From Hordeum vulgare subsp. vulgare (taxonomy: Eukaryota; Streptophyta; Magnoliopsida; Poales; Poaceae): 64,000 bases of DNA. Below the pieces are notes generated by a model, which had not been told where the DNA came from, made no database searches, and worked only from the letters and a program-made list of their open reading frames with translations. Positions 59,001 to 64,000 of this stretch are shown here, piece after piece. Where the stretch lies: assembly GCF_904849725.1 (NCBI RefSeq), contig NC_058522.1, forward strand, positions 433,347,529 through 433,411,528, read 5' to 3'. The position numbers and the translations under genes are program-made. Numbering within the stretch: position 1 is the first letter of the stretch; every line of letters starts with the position of its first letter.

Positions 59001-59118
59001 TCACTTCATCCTTCGTCAGCCTTCGCTTATTCCGCAGTTCCTGTTTCGAGTTGCAAATATGAGCAACAGAACCGGTATCGAATACCCAGGCACTACTACG
59101 AGAGCTGGTTAAGTACAC
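56037..59118 (-). pseudogene. copia pol (protease, integrase, RT, RNase H), broken
   Basis: Minus-strand frames in order: 59118-57808 has the protease motif WVFDTGSVAHICNS, the integrase zinc region (HCRLGHIGVKRM...CEPCLMGK) and core (IIHTDVCGPM, RNRTLLEM). A frameshift near 57900 leads to 57931-57620 and a further one to 57626-57324 (start of RT). A TGA (CGA to TGA by comparison with the plus-strand copy) separates the last block 57320-56037, which holds QMDVKTVFLNGFLKEELYM, the RT catalytic block as YVDEILL instead of YVDD, and RNase H (YVDASF, STCEAEYMAAS). Gene order is that of copia. At least two shifts, one stop and the catalytic change rule out function. Confidence 0.9.
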
Positions 59119-59119
59119 A

Positions 59120-59982
59120 TCAATAACATTTTATATCGAATATACCTGATTTTTCCTTGGCCGCCTTCTTATCAACGAGATACATGGGGCAGTTGCGCTT
59201 CCAGTGACCCAGTCCCTTGCAATAATAACACTCAATTTCAGGCTTAGGTCCAGCCTTGGGTTCGTTCGTCGGATTGGCAACAAGCTTGCCGATCTTCTTG
59301 GAATTACCCTTCTTGCCTTTGCCGTTTCTCTTGAAACTAGTGGTCTTATTCACCATCAACACTTGATGCTCTTTACGGAGTTCTGACTCTACGACTTTTA
59401 GCATCGCGAATAACTCGCCGGGTGACTTGTTCATCCCTTGCATGTTATAGTTGAACATAAAGCTCTTGTAGCTTGGTGGCAGTGATTGAAGAATTCTGTC
59501 AGTGATAGCCTCTTGCGAGAGTTCAATCCCCAGCTCAGCTAGACGGTTTGAGTACCCAGACTTTTTGAGCACATGTTCGCTGACAGACGAATTCTCCTCC
59601 ATCTTGCAAGCATAGAATTTATCGGAGGTCTCATACCTCTCGATCCGGGCGTTCTTCTGAAAGATAACTTCAACTCCTGGAACATCTCAAATGCTCCATG
59701 ACGCTCAAAGCGACGTTGAAGTCCCGCCTCTAAGCCATATAAGACTGCACATTGAACTACTGAGTAGTCCTCCTTACGTGTTAACCAAGTGTTCTTAACA
59801 TCTTGGTCAGCCCTAGCGGGTGGTTCATCTCGTAGCGCAGCATTAAGGACATAATCCTTCTTCCCACCTTGCAGGAGCAACTTAAGATTACGAGCCCAGT
59901 CTACAAAATTGCTTCCATCATCTTTCAACTTAGCTTTCTCTAGCAACGTATTAAAATTCAGGGTGACTGTCGCGTGAGCCAT
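59120..59982 (-). pseudogene. copia gag with zinc knuckle, frameshifted
   Basis: The start MAHATVTLNFNTLLEKAKLK at 59982 leads into a capsid-type region (NFVDWARNLKLLL). One missing base near 59655 shifts the frame; the second part (from about 59640 to 59120) carries SLPPSYKSFMFNYN, a Lys-rich segment and the zinc knuckle CYYCKGLGHWKRNCP (C-x2-C-x4-H-x4-C, near 59220-59180). A further shift near 59130 separates it from pol. Gag coats element RNA in virus-like particles. Confidence 0.85.
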
Positions 59983-61233
59983 TGATCTACAACACAAATA
60001 TTTCAAAGTGGAATTAGACTATGTTCAAGATAATTAGAGTTTAACTAATCAAATTACTTGCTAAACTCCCACTCAAAAAGCACATCTCTCTAGTCATTTG
60101 ACTGGTACATGATCCAAATTCACTAACTCAAGTCCGATCATCACGTCAGTTGAGAATAGTTTCAGTGGTAAGCATCTCTATGCTAATCATATCAACTATA
60201 CGATTCATGCTCGACCTTTCGGTCTCATGTGTTCCGAGGCCATGTCTGCACATGCTAGGCTCGTTAAGCTTAACCCGAGTGTTCCGCGTGTGCAACTGTG
60301 TTGCACCCGTTGTATGTGAACGTTGAGTCTATCACACCCGATCATCACGTGGTGTCTCGAAACGACGAACTGTAGCAACGGTGCACAGTCGGGGAGAACA
60401 CAATTTCGTCTTGAAATTTTAGTGAGAGATCAACTTATAATGCAATGTCGTTCTACGCAAAATAAGGTGCATAAAAGGATTAACATCACATGCAATTCAT
60501 AAGTGACATGATATGGCCATCATCTTGTGATTCTTGATCTCCATCATTAAAGCACCGACATGATCTTCTTGTCACCGGTGCCACACCATGATCTACATCA
60601 ACGTGTCGACATCGAGGTTGTCGTGCTACTTATGCCATTACTACCAAAGCTATGACCTAGCAATATAGTAAACGCATCTGCAAACACAAACATTAGTTTA
60701 AAGACAACCCTATGGCTCCTGCCGGTTGCCGTAGCATCGACGTGCAAGTCGATATTAACTATTACAACATGATCATCTCATACATCCAATATATCACATC
60801 ACATCATTGGCCATATCATATCACAAGCATACCCTGCAAAAACAAGTTAGACATCCTCTAATTTGTTGTTGCATGTTTTACGTGACTGCTATGGGTATCT
60901 AGTATGATCACATCTTACTTACGCAAAAACCACAACGGAGATGTGCAAATTGCTATTTAACCTCTCCAAGGACAGCCTCGGTCAAAACCAATTCAACTAA
61001 AGTTGAAGAAACAGGCACCCGCAAGTCATCTTTATGCAACGAGGTTGCATGTCAATCGATGAAACCATTCTCTCGTAAGCGTACGAGTTATGTCGGTCCG
61101 GGCCGCTTCAATCCAACAATACCGCTGAATCGAGAAAAGACTAAGGGGCAGCAAATCGAACATCACCGTCCACAAATCCTTTTGTGTTCTACTCGAGATA
61201 ACATCTACGCATGAACCTAGCTCATGATGCCAC
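59983..61233 (-). other. copia leader between primer site and gag
   Basis: Noncoding, about 1.25 kb, with long matches to 6640-7823 in the other minus-strand copia. The minus-strand bases next to the LTR read TGGCATCATGAGC (61220-61232), a degenerate initiator-Met tRNA primer site. Confidence 0.75.
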
Positions 61234-61812
61234 TGTTGGGGAACGTTGCATGGGAAAGAAAAAAAATTCCTACGCACACGAAGACCTATCATGGTGATGT
61301 CAATATACGAGATGAGATTTGAATCTACGTACCCTTATAGATCGCACAGCAGGAAGCGTTAAGAAACACAGTAGTGGAACGTCTTCACGTCCCTCGAACC
61401 GTCCCACGAACCGTCCCGCGATCCGTCCCATGATCCGTTTTGATCTAGTCCCGAACGGACGACACATCCGCGTTCAGCACACGTACAACTCGACGATGAT
61501 CTCGGCCTTATTGATCCAGCAAGCAAGACGGAGAAGTAGATGAGTTCGCCGGCAGCGTGACGACGCTCCGGTGGTGGTGATGATCTACTCCTACAGGGCT
61601 TCGCCCGAGCTCCGCAGAAATCCGATCTAGAGGTAGAACTATGTGGTCTAGGGTTGAGATGCACATGGCAAAAGTTGTCTCAAATCAGCCCTAAAACACC
61701 ACTATATATAGGAGGGAGGGGGAGGGGCTTGCCTTGAGGGACAAGGCCCTCAAGGGTGCGCCGGCGCTAGGAGGAGGAGGACTCCTCCTCCAATTCGGTT
61801 TGGGAAGGAGGA
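61234..61812 (-). repeat. copia 5' LTR, truncated piece
   Basis: Begins TGTTGGGGAACGTTGCATGG on the plus strand and is collinear with 54141-54734, up to GGGAAGGAGGA where a gypsy LTR starts. The remainder of this LTR is not in the window. Confidence 0.88.
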
Positions 61813-62326
61813 TGATACGTCCATTTTGCACCACGCTTTCATGTTGATATTTATCGCTTTATGGACTGTTATATTACTTTGTGGTACCATACTTATGCCT
61901 TTTCTCTCTTATTTTGCAAGGTTTATTTGAAGAGGGAGAATACCGGAAGCTGGAATTCTGGACTAGAAAAGGAGCAAGTCTGAGTCCTCTATTCTACGCA
62001 ACTCCAAATGCCCTGAAAATCAACGTGGAATTTTTTAGGAATATATAAAAAATAATGGGTGAAAGAAGTGCCAGAGGGGAGCTACCAGGAGCCCACAAGC
62101 CTGGTAGCCGCCCCTACCCCCCTGGCGGCGGCTACAGGGCTTGTGGGCACCCTGGCGGCCCACTAGCCCCCTCTTTTGCTATATGAAGGGTTTCGTCCGA
62201 TAAAAAATCAGGGTGGAGATTTTTCATGGATTCTCCGCCGCCACGAGGCGGAACTTGAGCAGAACCAATCTAGAGCTCCGGCAGGACGATCCTGCCGGAG
62301 AAACTTCCCTTTCGGAGGGGGAAATC
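61813..62326 (+). repeat. Athila-type gypsy LTR fragment (514 bp)
   Basis: Begins TGATACGTCCATTTTGCACC and follows the 5' third of the LTRs at 4663, 13325 and 22019, up to the block TCCCTTTCGGAGGGGGAAAT, where a copia LTR interrupts it. The same open frame (62176 onward) is present. Confidence 0.88.
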
Positions 62327-64000
62327 TGTTGGAATTATGCCCTAGAGGCAATAATAAATATAGTTATTATTATAATTCCTGTATCAAGATAATAGTTTAT
62401 TATCCATGCTATAATTGTATTGAATGAAGACTCATTTACATGTGTCGATACATAGACAAAACACCGTCCCTAGCATGCCTCTAGTTGGCTAGCCAGTTGA
62501 TCGATGATAGTCAGTGTCTTCTGATTATGAACAAGGTGTTGTTGCTTGATAACTGGATCACGTCATTGGGAGAATCACGTGATGGACAAGACCCAAACTT
62601 ATAGACGTAGCATGTTGATCGTGTCATTTTGTTGCTACTGTTTTTCTGCGTGTCAAGTATTTATTCCTATGACCATGAGATCATATAACTCACTGACACC
62701 GGAGGAATGCTTTGTGTGTATCAAACGTCGCAACGTAACTGGGTGACTATAAAGATGCTCTACAGGTATCTCCGAAGGTGTTGGTTGAGTTAGTATGGAT
62801 CAAGACTGGGATTTGTCACTCCGTGTGACGGGGAGGTATCTCAGGGCCCACTCGGTAATACAACATCACACACAAGCCTTGCAAGCAATGTAACTTAGTG
62901 TAAGTTGCGGGATCTTGTATTACGGAACGAGTAAAGAGACTTGCCGGTAAACGAGATTGAAATAGGTATGCGGATACTGACGATCGAATCTCGGGCAAGT
63001 AACATACCGAAGGACAAAGGGAATGACATACGGGATTATACGAATCCTTGGCACTGAGGTTCAAACGATAAGATCTTCGTAGAATATGTAGGATCCAATA
63101 TGGGCATCCAGGTCCCGCTATTGGACATTGACCGAGGAGTCTCTCGGGTCATGTCTACATAGTTCTCGAACCCGCAGGGTGTGCACACTTAAGGTTCGAC
63201 GTTGTTTTATGCGTATTTGAGTTATATGGTTGGTTACCGAATGTTGTTCGGAGTCCCGGATGAGATCACGGATGTCACGAGGGTTTCCGGAATGGTCCAG
63301 AAACGAAGATTGATATATAGGATGACCTCATTTGATTACCGGAAGGTTTTTCGGAGTTACCGGGAATGTACCGGGAATGACGAATGGGTTCTGGGAGTTC
63401 ACCGGGGGGGGGGGGGGCAACCCACCCCGGGGAAGCCCATAGGCATTGGGGGAGCCACACCAGCCCTTAGTGGGCTGGTGGGACAGCCCACAAGTGCCCT
63501 ATGCGCCAAGGAGAAGAAAATCAAGAGAGAAAGAAAAAAAAAGGAGGAGGTGTGAAGGAAGGGGGACTCCCTCCCACCAAACCTAGTCCAACTCGGTTTG
63601 GGGGGGGGGAGAGTCTTCCCCTTGGCTCGGCCGACCCCCTTGAGGGTCCTTAGACCCCAAGGCAAGGCCCCCTCCCTCCCACCTATATATACGGAGGTTT
63701 TAGGGCTGATTTGAGACGACTTTTCCACGGCAGCCCGACCACATACCTCCACGGTTTTTCCTCTAGATCGTGTTTCTGCGGAGCTCGGGCGGAGCCCTGC
63801 TGAGACAAGGTCATCACCAACCTCCGGAGCGCCGTCACGCTGCCGGAGAACTCTTCTACCTCTCCGTCTCTCTTGCTGGATCAAGAAGGCCGAGATCATC
63901 GTCGAGCTGTACGTGTGCTGAACGCGGAGGTGCCGTCCGTTCGGTACTAGATCGTGGGACTGATCGCGGGATTGTTCGCGGGGCGGATCGAGGGACGTGA
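62327..64000 (+). repeat. copia LTR, plus orientation, continues beyond window
   Basis: Starts TGTTGGAATTATGCCCTAGA and matches the family LTR; by comparison with the other copies about 150-200 bases are still missing at the window edge. Whether it is a solo LTR or the 5' LTR of a full element cannot be told. Confidence 0.88.

Larger units (their letters stand above)
54141..61812 (-). mobile_element. Ty1-copia retrotransposon, minus strand, near complete
   Basis: In element orientation: 5' LTR (61812 down to 61234, truncated), primer site region, leader (61233-59983), gag (59982-59120), pol (59118-56037), polypurine tract and 3' LTR (55984-54141). The LTR sequence is of the Angela/BARE/WIS type of Triticeae, subfamily unassigned. 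The copy is dead: frameshifts in gag and pol, a stop, and a changed RT catalytic residue. The left flank reads TGTAA (54136-54140); the matching right copy cannot be seen because the 5' LTR is interrupted at 61813. Confidence 0.92.

Noticed and set aside
1..64000. tRNA or rRNA genes
   Set aside because: I saw tRNA-Asp and initiator-Met complementary primer sites only; no full tRNA cloverleaf with A and B boxes or rRNA segment was recognised by eye. A tRNAscan run would settle it.

Overview
The window is nuclear DNA from a grass, almost certainly a Triticeae species (wheat, Aegilops, barley or rye group). The evidence is Ty1-copia LTRs that begin TGTTGGAAATATGCCCTAG (the Angela/BARE/WIS type), Athila-type Ty3-gypsy elements with LTRs of about 1.5 kb and a tRNA-Asp primer site, Stowaway MITEs that begin CTCCCTCCGT, and one plant gene with 13 GT-AG spliced exons. 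I see no bacterial genes, CRISPR array, rRNA or tRNA gene.

Layout. (1) 1-25304 is a nest of LTR retrotransposons. An old gypsy element on the minus strand (LTR 23754-25304) was entered by a plus-strand copia (remnant 9524-13324 and 23540-23582). That copia was entered by a minus-strand copia (6184-9523) and, inside its 3' LTR, by a complete Athila-type gypsy (13325-23539, target duplication GTGCG). A second Athila-type element (1-6183) interrupts the minus-strand copia. (2) 25305-36214 holds small DNA transposons and repeats: a 540-bp tandem duplication, four Stowaway-like MITEs, two PIF/Harbinger-type elements with TTA target duplications (one keeps a decayed Myb/SANT-type ORF1), AT-rich spacers and GC-rich tandem repeats. 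(3) 36215-45111, minus strand, is the only intact gene that I can reconstruct: an RBOH NADPH oxidase of 986 codons. (4) About 45900-50335 is a decayed LINE, followed by an unclassified retroelement (about 50336-54140) with a gag-like ORF and clusters of CGGACGTCCG palindromes. (5) 54141-61812 is a minus-strand copia element with decayed gag and pol. Its upstream LTR is cut by a gypsy LTR fragment (61813-62326), which is cut in turn by a plus-strand copia LTR that runs off the window.

Functionally the window is a single-gene island in retrotransposon sequence. RBOH makes apoplastic superoxide from cytosolic NADPH under Ca2+ and phosphorylation control. Every retroelement coding region that I could follow carries stops or frameshifts, so none looks autonomous. 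I found no convincing undescribed biological system. The most notable signals are two related Athila-type elements carrying different proteins in the same 3' ORF slot, the palindrome clusters of the unclassified element, a reading frame kept open in all gypsy LTR copies, and a duplicated Harbinger end with its flank.
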